Below are positions 24,465 through 34,991 of a stretch of DNA of 64,000 bases, in pieces. The DNA lies in the NCBI GenBank assembly GCA_020248405.1, contig JADCHQ010000001.1:91858-155857 (forward strand), read 5' to 3'. Numbering within the stretch: position 1 is the first letter of the stretch; every line of letters starts with the position of its first letter. Source of the DNA: Rhodocyclaceae bacterium (lineage in GTDB: Bacteria > Pseudomonadota > Gammaproteobacteria > Burkholderiales > Ga0077523). The notes beneath the pieces were generated by a model that did no database searches, was not told where the DNA came from, and saw only the letters and a list, made by a program, of their open reading frames with translations. The translations under genes and the position numbers were made by a program.

Positions 24465-26000
24465 TTGATCAATCGACTCCACGCGGGCTTCGCGCTGCGT
24501 TTGCTGCTGCTCGCAGCAGCGGCACTGCACCTCGCCGGCTGCGGCAGCCTGCGTACCTACCGCCAGGAGATGGATGTGACCCTCCGCCGAGTGGTGGACG
24601 GCGATGTGCCGGGCGCCATCAAGGTTCTGGAGAAAAACAATAAGGGCGGCGATCGCGACCTGCTGTTCCACCTGGAACTCGGTGAGTTGCGGCGCCTCAA
24701 CGGCGAGTACCCGCGCAGCCTCGAGGCCTTCCGCACGGCAGACGCCGTGATTCAGGCCTGGGAGCAGACCGCGAAGCTCGACCCTTCGAAGCTCTCGGGC
24801 TCGGTGGCCAGTCTTCTGGTCAACGACAAGGTGCGTGTCTACCAAGGCATCGACTACGAAAAGGTGATGGTGGCCACCCGCATGGCCATGGATTACCTGG
24901 CCGTGGGCGATTGGGACAACGCCCGGGTGCACATCAAGCGCACCCACGAACGCGAAGCGCTCATCGCGGAGGTGCGCGCGAAACAGTATGTGGAGATCCG
25001 GGAGGATGCCGAGCGCAAGGGCGCCCGGCAGAGCTTCAAGGAGATCGGCGGCTACCCAGTGCAGACCCTGGAGGTACCCGAAGCCCTCGCCCTGAAAAAC
25101 GGCTACCAGAACGCCCTCTCCCACTACCTGGCCGGCTTCGTGTACGAGGCCCTTGGCGAGGGCAGCCTGGCGGCACCAGGCTATCGCACCGCCATCGAAC
25201 TGCGCCCCGGACAAGCGCTGCTGGAGGACTCCCTGGGCGGGCTTGACGAGCGCATGGCCCTGGACGATGACGGCAAGTGCGACACGCTGTTCGTGATCGA
25301 GACGGGTCTTGCGCCGGCACGAGCCTCTCGGGACTTCAATCTGCCCATTCCCGTGGGCCCCGATGGGCGATGGATCTACGTGAGCGCCTCCTTCCCCGTG
25401 CTATCGGACCGGGCCGCCTACACTGCGCCCGCGGTCACGGTGGACCGCTCGCTCGGCGTGGGCTCGGCGCACGTTCTCGATGTGGATGCCATGGCCCGGC
25501 GCGCCCTGGCCGACGAGATGCCGGGCATCATGCTGCGCACCTTCGCCCGCTCCGCCTCGCGGGCCCTCGCCCAGTACGAGATGCAGCGGCAAATGGAAGA
25601 GGGACGCCGCCGCAACCGCGACGAGGATAACCTGGGCATGGCGCTGGGACTGCTGGCCTTGCAGATCGGCGGCATCGTTCTCGAGTCCGCCGACGAGCGC
25701 ACCTGGCGCTCTTTGCCGGCCCATGTCACCGTGGCCCGGGGCCGCCTGTCGCGGGGTGTGCACTCCGTGCAAGTGGACACCAGCTCGGGGGCGGTGAGCT
25801 TCGATGTCAACCTGTCCGCCTCCCACGCCGTGGTGGCTGTACGCGTAGCAGGTGGCCGGCTCTTTGTGGCTCCCGGCCAGCCGCTGCCACCAGCGGACGC
25901 GAAATCCACCATGATCGACCCCGCGCCTGGCGCGACGGCGGTCGTAAGCATCCAGCAGTTGGACCGTAGCACTTCCCTTGCCTCCCGGAGGATCCCCTGA
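24465..26000 (+). CDS. COG3014-type lipoprotein with TPR-like N-terminal half
   Basis: A 511-residue protein starting at TTG 24465, the only start that retains the signal. The lipobox HLAGC gives Cys26. The first 250 residues are helical with TPR-like pairs (AIKVLEKNNKGGDRDLLFHLELGELRRLNGEY, LAGFVYEALGEGSLAAPGYRTAIELRP); the rest is mixed. The gene opens a three-lipoprotein operon: its stop overlaps the YcfL start (ATGA) and LpoB follows. Role is probably in the outer-membrane/peptidoglycan interface, inferred from the neighbours. Confidence 0.75.
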   Translation: MINRLHAGFALRLLLLAAAALHLAGCGSLRTYRQEMDVTLRRVVDGDVPGAIKVLEKNNKGGDRDLLFHLELGELRRLNGEYPRSLEAFRTADAVIQAWEQTAKLDPSKLSGSVASLLVNDKVRVYQGIDYEKVMVATRMAMDYLAVGDWDNARVHIKRTHEREALIAEVRAKQYVEIREDAERKGARQSFKEIGGYPVQTLEVPEALALKNGYQNALSHYLAGFVYEALGEGSLAAPGYRTAIELRPGQALLEDSLGGLDERMALDDDGKCDTLFVIETGLAPARASRDFNLPIPVGPDGRWIYVSASFPVLSDRAAYTAPAVTVDRSLGVGSAHVLDVDAMARRALADEMPGIMLRTFARSASRALAQYEMQRQMEEGRRRNRDEDNLGMALGLLALQIGGIVLESADERTWRSLPAHVTVARGRLSRGVHSVQVDTSSGAVSFDVNLSASHAVVAVRVAGGRLFVAPGQPLPPADAKSTMIDPAPGATAVVSIQQLDRSTSLASRRIP

Positions 26001-26437
26001 TGAAACCCCTGACCCTGATCGTGACGCTGTTCGCCGCCCTGGCCCTGTCGGCCTGCGGCACCAAGAAAGGCTTCGAGAAGCCCGGATTCGCCTTCGGCTG
26101 CCCCATCGGCGACCAAAGGATCTCTTCCATGTCCGACCTGGTGAAGGCCAAGACCGTGCGGGAAGGCGGCAAGAGCCCCGATGTGGAAGTGGAGGAAGTG
26201 CGCTGCACCACCACCGGCGAGCTGCTGAAGATCGACGTGGGCGTCTACAACGACGAGTCCGACGTGGAGCGCCTGATGTACAAGTTCCGCTGGATCGACG
26301 CCGAGGGCATGCGGGCCGCCGAAGAAGAGTCCTGGAAGCCGCTGCTCATGTACGGCAACTCCCGGCAGATCGTCACCACCGTGGCGCCCAACCCCAAGGC
26401 GCGCGACTTCAGATTCATCATCATGGGACAGGACTGA
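26000..26437 (+). CDS. ycfL: YcfL-family lipoprotein (DUF1425)
   Basis: A 145-residue lipoprotein with lipobox ALSAC (Cys19) and a small beta-rich domain ending in RQIVTTVAPNPKARDFRFIIM. Position directly before lpoB is as in enterobacteria, which supports the call. It is translationally coupled to the upstream gene by an ATGA overlap with GGAGG upstream, and 4 bp precede lpoB. Confidence 0.8.
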   Translation: MKPLTLIVTLFAALALSACGTKKGFEKPGFAFGCPIGDQRISSMSDLVKAKTVREGGKSPDVEVEEVRCTTTGELLKIDVGVYNDESDVERLMYKFRWIDAEGMRAAEEESWKPLLMYGNSRQIVTTVAPNPKARDFRFIIMGQD

Positions 26438-26441
26438 CGCC

Positions 26442-27032
26442 ATGCAAGCAAACCTCACCCTTCGACTGCTGTCGGTGGCCGCCCTGGCCGGTTGCATCGT
26501 CCTGAGCGGCTGCGCCAAGCCCAAGACGCGCTACGGCGATGCCGGCGCCGTGGAGACGGTCACCAACCAGTTCGGCTCCACCGACCTGCAGATGCTGGCC
26601 GAGCAGATGTCCCAATCCATGCTCTCGGAGGCGCCGGTGATCAGCAGCGGCAACCTGCCCATCGTCACCATCCAGGAAGTGAAGAACAAGACCAGCGAAT
26701 ACATCGACACCCGCACCATCACCAACCGCATGCGCGCCACGCTGCAGAAGAGCCGCCGGGTGCGCTTCGCGGCGGACGAGGCGGACATGAAGAAGCAGAT
26801 CTCCGAGCTGCAGCGCCAGCAATCCGAGTACTACAAGCAGGAGCAATCGGCCCAGATCGGCCAGATGGTGGGGGCCGGCTTCCGCCTCTCGGGCGAGATC
26901 AGCTCCATCGTCAAGGAAACCAAGGACGTGAAGGACGTGTACTACCAGCTGTTCCTGTCGCTCACCAACGTGCAAACCGGCATCGAGGAGTGGAGCGACA
27001 CCAAGGACATTCGCAAGACCACCCAGCGCTGA
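26442..27032 (+). CDS. lpoB: penicillin-binding protein activator LpoB-like lipoprotein
   Basis: A 196-residue lipoprotein with lipobox VLSGC (Cys24). LpoB features are visible: FGSTDLQMLAEQMSQSML, then PIVTIQEVKNKTSEYIDTRTITNRMRATLQKSRRVRF, and a C-terminal strand region. In E. coli LpoB reaches through the peptidoglycan from the outer membrane and activates PBP1B. The Pro-rich linker of E. coli LpoB is short or missing here. Third gene of the lipoprotein operon. Confidence 0.87.
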   Translation: MQANLTLRLLSVAALAGCIVLSGCAKPKTRYGDAGAVETVTNQFGSTDLQMLAEQMSQSMLSEAPVISSGNLPIVTIQEVKNKTSEYIDTRTITNRMRATLQKSRRVRFAADEADMKKQISELQRQQSEYYKQEQSAQIGQMVGAGFRLSGEISSIVKETKDVKDVYYQLFLSLTNVQTGIEEWSDTKDIRKTTQR

Positions 27033-27082
27033 GGCGATGGGCAGCGGCCCGCGCCCGGGGCGCCCGGTCGCGTGGCCGCGGT

Positions 27083-27088
27083 TAGAAT
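27083..27088 (+). promoter_or_regulatory. -10 element (TAGAAT) before the 27118 gene
   Basis: TAGAAT followed by a predicted start near 27095, 23 bases before GTG 27118. It supports choosing that GTG over the earlier ATG at 27037. Confidence 0.35.
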
Positions 27089-27117
27089 CGCGCCTCGCCA
27101 CTGCGGGGATACGGGAA

Positions 27118-27990
27118 GTGATCGGGTTGGGTCGAGCAGCCGCCGGGGCTGCGATGCTGTCGTGGACGCTGTGGACCGCCGCGGCCTTCGCCGCGCCGCC
27201 CGAAGATCAGACCGAGCGGCGGGAGCAACAGCGCACGGCCGTGAACCGCGTGGCGGCGGCGCACGACCTCACCATGATCACCGCCACCGCGCGGCTCGTG
27301 CTGCGGCAGGCGGCCCTGCGCACGGCCCGCGAGCATCTCTGGAACCTGGGCCGCGAGCGCAACCTTGGTGCGGACTGGAAACTGGGCGACACCCACTGGA
27401 AGGCCGCGGAGGCCGCTATGGTGCGAGACAGCCCTCCGCTCATCACCGCCGCCTTCGCCGACGACCTGCGCCTGCGCAACGTGTGGACCGAGGCGGCCGT
27501 CACCGGCCTGGATGGCGAAGAGGCCGACGTGATCGCCAGCCATTTCGAATCCGACGCCGGCAAGGAGCAGCTTGCCCTCATGGACTGGTTCCTGAGCGAG
27601 ACGGTGCTGTTTCGCTACACCTACACCAACCAGTTCCAGTACGACATGCCGGGCACCGAGGCCGAGCAGAAGGAGCTGCAACGCATCGCCGTGCCCAAGA
27701 TCCCCAGGAAGGACAACGAACTGGAATTCTCCAAGCGCAACCCCGAGGCCTTTCAGTTCGTGGCCTGCAGCCCCGAGAGCCGCTACTGCCCCGGCGTGAA
27801 GTACGTGCGCCTGGTGGCCAAGAAGGTATCGAGCGAGCTCGTTGTCACCATCGACGGCGTGTTGCGCCGGGTGGTGGAGGCTGTGGAAGCGCGCAAGCCC
27901 GAGGCCCTGGCCCATGTGGAGGCGTTCCTGGCCCAGCGACGCCCGCCGCCCGCCGAGCCGGCGGCTGCCCCCCCGGCTGACGCGCGCTGA
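27118..27990 (+). CDS. secreted protein of unknown function
   Basis: A 290-residue protein from GTG 27118, giving a signal peptide (GRAAAGAAMLSWTLWTAAAFA). The mature part is mostly helical with a conserved-looking core (FESDAGKEQLALMDWFLSETVLFRYTYTNQFQYDMPGTEAE), two cysteines (VACSPESRYCPG) that could form a disulfide, and a Pro/Ala-rich tail. I do not recognise a family. GGGGAT/GGGAA lie before the GTG; the Met at 27154 is an alternative start. It lies between the lpoB operon and tolC. Confidence 0.65.
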   Translation: MIGLGRAAAGAAMLSWTLWTAAAFAAPPEDQTERREQQRTAVNRVAAAHDLTMITATARLVLRQAALRTAREHLWNLGRERNLGADWKLGDTHWKAAEAAMVRDSPPLITAAFADDLRLRNVWTEAAVTGLDGEEADVIASHFESDAGKEQLALMDWFLSETVLFRYTYTNQFQYDMPGTEAEQKELQRIAVPKIPRKDNELEFSKRNPEAFQFVACSPESRYCPGVKYVRLVAKKVSSELVVTIDGVLRRVVEAVEARKPEALAHVEAFLAQRRPPPAEPAAAPPADAR

Positions 27991-28008
27991 GCTTTCACAC
28001 TGCGCCGC

Positions 28009-28014
28009 TAGAAT
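28009..28014 (+). promoter_or_regulatory. -10 element (TAGAAT) 6 bp before the tolC-like ATG
   Basis: TAGAAT is followed by CCCTCC and then the ATG at 28021. Transcription would start at or next to the start codon, giving a leaderless mRNA; no Shine-Dalgarno is present. The -35 region is weak. Confidence 0.45.
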
Positions 28015-28020
28015 CCCTCC

Positions 28021-29463
28021 ATGAGTACTAGCCTCGCGCAGCAGGGGGGGATGCGCCGGCCGCTGGCAGCGAGCCTGCTGACCCTCTCGCTGGCGGCGGG
28101 CTCGATCAACGCGGCAGGCGAGGATGACCCCTACCGGGTGCGCGAGCTGCATCCGCCCGCACCCTCGGCGGGCTGGTCGGGTAGCTCACCGCACCCCTGC
28201 CCCGACCAGCCAGCGCCGCACCAGCCGCTCGCCCTGGTGGACGCGGTGGATCTGGCGCTGTGCTTCAACTCGCGCACCCGCGCCTCCTGGTCGGCGGCCA
28301 AGGCGCAGGCGGCCCAGTTGGGCGTGGCGCGGGGCACCTTGCTGCCCAACGTCAGCGCCAACGGCACGGTGCAACGCCTGGACCAGCGCTCCACGCCCAC
28401 CCTGCCCGGTCAGCGCACCCAGGCCACGGGCGCCCTGAGCGTGAACTACCTGCTGTTCGACTTCGGCGGGCGCGCGGCCAGCATCGAACAGGCGCGCCAG
28501 TCGCTGCTGGCGGCGGACTGGTCCCACAACGACGTGCTGCAGGCGGTGCTTCTGGACACGGTGCAGGCCTTCTACCAGTTGTTCGCTGCCGAGGAGGCCA
28601 TCGTGGCCACCGCAGCGGCGGAGAAATCGGCGCGCCAGAGTCTGGATGCCGCCGAGGCGCGCCAGCGCGCCGGCAGCGCCACCCGGGCCGACGTCCTGCA
28701 AGCGCAGACTGCCCACTCCCAGTCGCGCTTCGCCCGGGTGCAGGCCGAAGGCGCGGCGGCCACCGCGCGCGGCACGCTAGCCAATCGCATCGGCCAGCCC
28801 GCCAACCGCCCGCTTGCCATCGTGGCCCCTGACGATCTGGCGGCGCAGCGCCTGGCGGCAGCTGACGTGGACCGGCTGGTGGAAACAGCCCTCGCCCAGC
28901 GCCCCGACCTGCTGGCGGGAGAAGCCCGCCGCCGGGCCGCCGATGCCGCGGTGCGCGTGCAGCAGTCCGCCAGCAAGCCCACCGTGTCTCTTTTCGCCAA
29001 TGCCTCGGCCACGCAGAACGAACCGGGTATCGATCCACGTACCGGGGCGCTGGGCGTGCAGGTGTCCATCCCGCTGTTCACCGGCTACCAGAACACCTAC
29101 CGCATTCGCGCCGCCCGCGAGACGGCCGAGCAGCAGGCCGCCCAACAGGACGTGCTGCGCAACGACGTGACGCTGGACGTGTGGCGCAACTTTCAGGAAG
29201 TCCGTACCCAGCGCGCCTCCCTCGAAGCCACCAGCGACGTAGTGGCCAGCGCGGAGCAGTCCTACGCCGTGGCGCTGGGCCGCTACCGGGCCGGGGTGGG
29301 CACGGTCACCGACCTGCTGGTGGCCCAGAGCGCCCTATCGCGCGCCCAACTGCAGCGCATCGAGGCCCGCTTCCGCTGGAATGCGGCCAAGGCGGGCCTG
29401 GCCCGCGCCATCGGCGACCTGGACGCCGCCCTGCTGCCGGCCAGTCCGGCAGCGCCGAAATGA
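28021..29463 (+). CDS. TolC-family outer-membrane efflux channel
   Basis: A 480-residue protein with an N-terminal signal (LAASLLTLSLAAGSINA) and two outer-membrane efflux protein repeats. Visible hallmarks are ALVDAVDLALCFNSRTRASW, NYLLFDFGGRAASIEQARQ, QLFAAEEAIVATAAAEKSARQSLDAAEARQRAGSATRADVLQAQ and the second copy RYRAGVGTVTDLLVAQSALSRAQ. It exports with the adaptor and ABC pump that follow. Its stop overlaps the adaptor start (ATGA). Confidence 0.9.
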   Translation: MSTSLAQQGGMRRPLAASLLTLSLAAGSINAAGEDDPYRVRELHPPAPSAGWSGSSPHPCPDQPAPHQPLALVDAVDLALCFNSRTRASWSAAKAQAAQLGVARGTLLPNVSANGTVQRLDQRSTPTLPGQRTQATGALSVNYLLFDFGGRAASIEQARQSLLAADWSHNDVLQAVLLDTVQAFYQLFAAEEAIVATAAAEKSARQSLDAAEARQRAGSATRADVLQAQTAHSQSRFARVQAEGAAATARGTLANRIGQPANRPLAIVAPDDLAAQRLAAADVDRLVETALAQRPDLLAGEARRRAADAAVRVQQSASKPTVSLFANASATQNEPGIDPRTGALGVQVSIPLFTGYQNTYRIRAARETAEQQAAQQDVLRNDVTLDVWRNFQEVRTQRASLEATSDVVASAEQSYAVALGRYRAGVGTVTDLLVAQSALSRAQLQRIEARFRWNAAKAGLARAIGDLDAALLPASPAAPK

Positions 29464-30661
29464 AGGCCCTCATGAACCCATCGCGCCTGCTGTCCTGGTT
29501 CCTCAGACTTTCGCTGGTGGCGGCCCTGGCCGCCACCGGCTGGTGGGCATGGAACCACTACCAGCGCGGCGCGGTGCGCGGCCCGGAGGATCGCTACGAG
29601 TTCCAGGAGGTGGCGCGCGGGGAGATCAGCCAGATGGTCACCGCCAGCGGCACCCTCAATCCGGTGGTGCTCGTGAACGTGGGCACGCAGGTGTCGGGCA
29701 CGGTGAAGAAACTGCATGCCGACTTCAACAGCACCGTGGCTGCCGGCCAGGTGCTGCTGGAGCTCGACCCCACGCTGTTTCGCGCGGCAGTGGAGCAGAG
29801 CAGCGGCGCCGTTGCCACAGCCGAGGCGGCCTTGCGCCTCACGCGCGCCAACGAGGCGCGCATCCGCCAGCTCTTCGAACAGGAGTACGTATCGCGCCTG
29901 GAGCTCGACCAGTCGGTGCAGGCGCGCGAAGCGGCCGAGGCGCAGTTGCGCACCGCCCGCGGCCAGCTCGCCCGCGACCAGGCCAACCTGGGCTTCGCGG
30001 TGATCCGCTCGCCCGTCTCGGGCGTGGTGGTGTCGCGCCAGGTGGACGTGGGCCAGACCGTGGCGGCGAGCTTCCAGACGCCGACACTGTTTCGCATCGC
30101 CCAGGACCTCACGCGCATGCAGATCGACACAAACGTGGCCGAGGCCGACATCGGCCGCGTGAAGCTCGGCATGCCAGTGCGCTTCACCGTGGACGCCTTC
30201 CCCGGACGGCGCTTCGAGGGCCAGGTGGCGCAGATCCGCCTTGATCCCATCGTGCAGCAGAACGTGGTCAGCTACGACGTGGTGGTGGCCGTGGCCAACG
30301 AGGACAAGGCGCTCATGCCTGGAATGACCGCCTACATCACCGCCGAGGTGGACCGCCGCGCGGATGCGCTGCTGCTGCCCTCGGCGGCGCTGCGCTTCCG
30401 GCCCAAGGATCTCCCGCCCGAACCCAAACAGCCCCTGGCAAAGGGCGAGAAGCGCGGCCCCGGCGGCCGCGTGTATATGCTGCGCGGCCAGCAACTCGCG
30501 CCGGTGCGCATCGAAACCGGCATCGCCAACGGCCGCCTGGTGGAAGTGACGGGGGGCGAGCTGAAAGAGGGCGACCGGGTGGCGGTGCAGAACCGGCTGC
30601 CCGACTCGCCCACGGTGCCCAATCCCCTGGGCGGGCCAGCCCAGCGTATGCGCTCCTTCTG

Positions 30662-30662
<1 letters not shown>
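29460..30662 (+). CDS. macA: MacA-type periplasmic adaptor
   Basis: A 400-residue membrane-fusion protein with one N-terminal transmembrane segment (about 12-32). The lipoyl halves are VNVGTQVSGTVKKLHADFNSTVAAGQVLLELDP and FAVIRSPVSGVVVSRQVDVGQTVAASFQTPTLF, separated by a helical hairpin, then beta-barrel and membrane-proximal domains. The sequence VNVGTQVSGTV and the following ABC genes are typical of MacA rather than RND adaptors. ATG 29460 overlaps the tolC stop; ATG 29472 is an alternative. Confidence 0.87.
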
Positions 30663-31419
<757 letters not shown>

Positions 31420-31423
<4 letters not shown>

Positions 31424-32640
31424 TCTTCGCCATGCTGCGCGAGGCCTGGCTCGCCATGGGGGCGAACAAGCTGCGCACCTTCCTCACCATGCTGGGCATG
31501 ATGATCGGCGTGGCAGCCGTGGTGATCATGCTGGCGGTGGGCCAGGGGGCGCAGCGCGCCGTGCGGCAGTCCATCGCCACCCTGGGCACCAACCTGTTTA
31601 TGGTGGTGTCCAGCTTCTCCAGCGCGGGCGGGGTGCGCGGCGGCGCCGGCAGCGCCCCCACCCTCACCCTGGCCGACGCCGCCGCGCTGGCCGAGTTGCC
31701 CAGCGTGGGCGATGTGGCGCCCATGCAGCCGGGCACTTCGCAACTGGTGGCCGGCGCGGCCAACTGGAACACCCAGGTGTTCGGCGTGACGGCCAGCTAC
31801 TTCGGGGTGCGCGACTGGCAGCTCGCCTGGGGCGACCCCATCACCGACACCGACGTGCGCCTGGCCACCCGCGTGGCGGTGCTGGGGCAGACGGTGGCCG
31901 ACCGGCTGTTCGGCGACGACGATCCGGTGGGCCGCTCCCTGCGCATCCGCAATGTGCCCTTCGTGGTGGCGGGCGTGCTGGCGGCCAAGGGTCAGAGCTT
32001 CGACGGCCGCGACCAGGACGACACGGTGCTCATTCCCCTGTCCACGGCGCAGCGCAAGGTGTTCGGCGCCACGGTGCCCAACAGCGTGCGCATGATCATG
32101 GTGCAGGCCGTCTCAGAGCGCGCCATGGCCCAGGCCGAGGCGGACATGACCGCGCTGCTGCGCGAGCGCCACCGGCTGGCCGAGGGCGTGGAAAACGACT
32201 TCACGGTGCGCAACCTCGCCGCTGCCGCCGAGGTGCAGGCCCAGACCACCCGCGTGCTGTCCGTGCTGCTGGGCGCCGTGGCGGCCGTGTCGCTGGTGGT
32301 GGGCGGCATCGGCATCATGAACATCATGCTGGTGTCGGTGACCGAGCGCACCCGCGAGATCGGCATCCGTATGGCCATTGGCGCGCGCCGCCGCGACATC
32401 CTGCTGCAGTTCCTGGCCGAGGCGGTGTTCGTGTCGGTGCTGGGCTGCCTGATCGGCGTGGCCCTGGGCGTGGGCGGCGCCAGCGTGGCGGCGCGCTTCA
32501 CGGGCATGGCCGCGGAGGTGACCAGCGCCTCCATTGTGCTGGCCTTCGGCGTGGCGGCCTGCGTGGGCATCTTCTTCGGCTTCTACCCGGCCCGCAAGGC
32601 CGCCTACCTGGAGCCCATCGAGGCCCTGCGCTACCAGTAA
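31420..32640 (+). CDS. MacB-type ABC permease (FtsX fold)
   Basis: A 406-residue permease. An N-terminal helix (LRTFLTMLGMMIGVAAVVIMLAVGQGA) precedes a large periplasmic MacB_PCD domain (about 50-260), and three C-terminal helices follow with the FtsX-type signature GGIGIMNIMLVSVTERTREIGIRMAIGARRRDIL. It ends GFYPARKAAYLEPIEALRYQ, the standard MacB C-terminus. GTG start at 31420 is coupled to the ATPase. Likely exports a lipopeptide, macrolide-like or siderophore-type compound via TolC; substrate unknown. Confidence 0.9.
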
Positions 32641-32651
32641 GGGCGCGGGCT

Positions 32652-33746
<1,095 letters not shown>

Positions 33747-33753
33747 GGGGGGC

Positions 33754-33759
33754 AGTGTA
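33754..33759 (-). promoter_or_regulatory. -10 element (TACACT) 7 bp before the queG ATG
   Basis: On the minus strand TACACT is followed by GCCCCCC and then ATG. The predicted start coincides with the initiation codon, and no ribosome-binding site exists in between. Confidence 0.4.
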
Positions 33760-33773
33760 GCCCTCCACCGGCC

Positions 33774-33787
33774 TTGATCGGCGTCAA
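33774..33787. promoter_or_regulatory. FNR/ANR-type box between queG and the RND efflux operon
   Basis: TTGAT-CGGC-GTCAA has the same arms as the box at 10663-10676. It is nearly equidistant from the queG and adaptor start codons (about 34 bp from each), too close for standard class II activation of the annotated starts. It may repress, or the adaptor may start further downstream (ATG 33824). Confidence 0.45.
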
Positions 33788-33814
33788 TCGCCACCGCCCC
33801 GCGCACCCCGTACC

Positions 33815-34978
33815 ATGGCGACCATGATCCCCGGCGTCCGCAGCGCCCGGACAGGCGCGCCGCGCGCGCGCCGCTCCGGCCCCATCCTCCCCGCGCTGCT
33901 GCCCCTGGCCGCCTGCGCTGCGCTGCTGCTGGCACCCTGCGCCCCCGCCCAGGACATCGCCCTGTCCCCCGATCAGGCCCGCGCCCTGGGCGTGACAGTG
34001 CAAGCGCCGGCGGCCGAATCCGGCGGCGAGGTGGTGGGCCTGGCGGCCGAAGTGATGGTGCCCAACAACCAGCTGCACGTGGTAAGCACGCCGCTGCCCG
34101 GATTGGTGGAATCCATCCACGTGGCCGTGAACGAGCGCGTGCGCAAGGGGCAACTGCTGGCGCGCATGCAAAGCTCGGCCCTGGCCGAAGCGCAGCGCGG
34201 CTACCTGCAGGCCCAGACCCAGTTGCAGCTGGCCGCCGCCAATCTCGACCGCGACCAGAGGCTCGCCGCCGAGGGCCTGATCGCGGAAAGCCGGCTGCTG
34301 TCCACGCGGGCAAGCCACGTGGAGGCCTCGGCCCTGCTGGCCGAGCGGCGTCATGTGCTGCGGCTGGCGGGGATGTCCGAGGCCGACGTCGCCCGTCTGC
34401 AATCGGGCACCGCCATCAGTTCGAGCGTGGCCATCCTGGCGCCCGCCAGCGGCGCGGTGGTGGAACAGATGGCTCAGGCCGGGCAGCGCCTGGAGGCCTA
34501 CACGCCCATCTACAAGATCGCCCAGCTCGATCCGCTCTGGCTCGAGATCCAGGCGCCTCTGGCGCGCGCCGCGGGCATCCGGGAGGGCGCCGCGGTGCGC
34601 GTGCCCGCGGTGGATGCCGTCGGACGGATCATCTCTGTGGGCAAGGCGGTCACGCCCGAGAGCCAGACGCTGATGCTGCGCGCCCTGATCGTGCGCAACG
34701 CCAGCCGGCTGCGCCCCGGGCAGTACGTGGAGGCGGCGGTGGCGAGCGCCGCGGGCGATGGCCATCAGTGGCGCGTGCCCAACGCGGCGCTGGTGCGCCA
34801 CCAGAGCCGGCTGCTGGTGTTCACCCGCACCCGGGAAGGCTTCCGCGCCGTTCCGGTGACGCTGGTGCAGGAAGGCCCCCAGTCCAGCCTGGTGGCCGGC
34901 TCCCTGCAGGGCACCGACGCCATCGCCGTGGCGGGCGTGGCCGCCCTCAAGGCACGGCTGCTGGGCATCGGCGGCTGA
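33815..34978 (+). CDS. RND efflux periplasmic adaptor (heavy-metal type, CzcB/CusB-like)
   Basis: A 387-residue adaptor with a signal peptide (PALLPLAACAALLLAPCAPAQ). The barrel-sandwich halves are VVSTPLPGLVESIHVAVNERVRKGQLLARMQSS and AILAPASGAVVEQMAQAGQRLEAYTPIYKIAQ; LWLEIQAPLARA and YVEAAVAS follow. No Met/His-rich N-terminal metal site such as that of CusB is evident. First gene of an adaptor-pump-channel operon, 13 bp before the pump. ATG 33824 is an alternative start. Confidence 0.87.
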   Translation: MATMIPGVRSARTGAPRARRSGPILPALLPLAACAALLLAPCAPAQDIALSPDQARALGVTVQAPAAESGGEVVGLAAEVMVPNNQLHVVSTPLPGLVESIHVAVNERVRKGQLLARMQSSALAEAQRGYLQAQTQLQLAAANLDRDQRLAAEGLIAESRLLSTRASHVEASALLAERRHVLRLAGMSEADVARLQSGTAISSSVAILAPASGAVVEQMAQAGQRLEAYTPIYKIAQLDPLWLEIQAPLARAAGIREGAAVRVPAVDAVGRIISVGKAVTPESQTLMLRALIVRNASRLRPGQYVEAAVASAAGDGHQWRVPNAALVRHQSRLLVFTRTREGFRAVPVTLVQEGPQSSLVAGSLQGTDAIAVAGVAALKARLLGIGG

Positions 34979-34991
34979 GGGCCGCGCGGCC

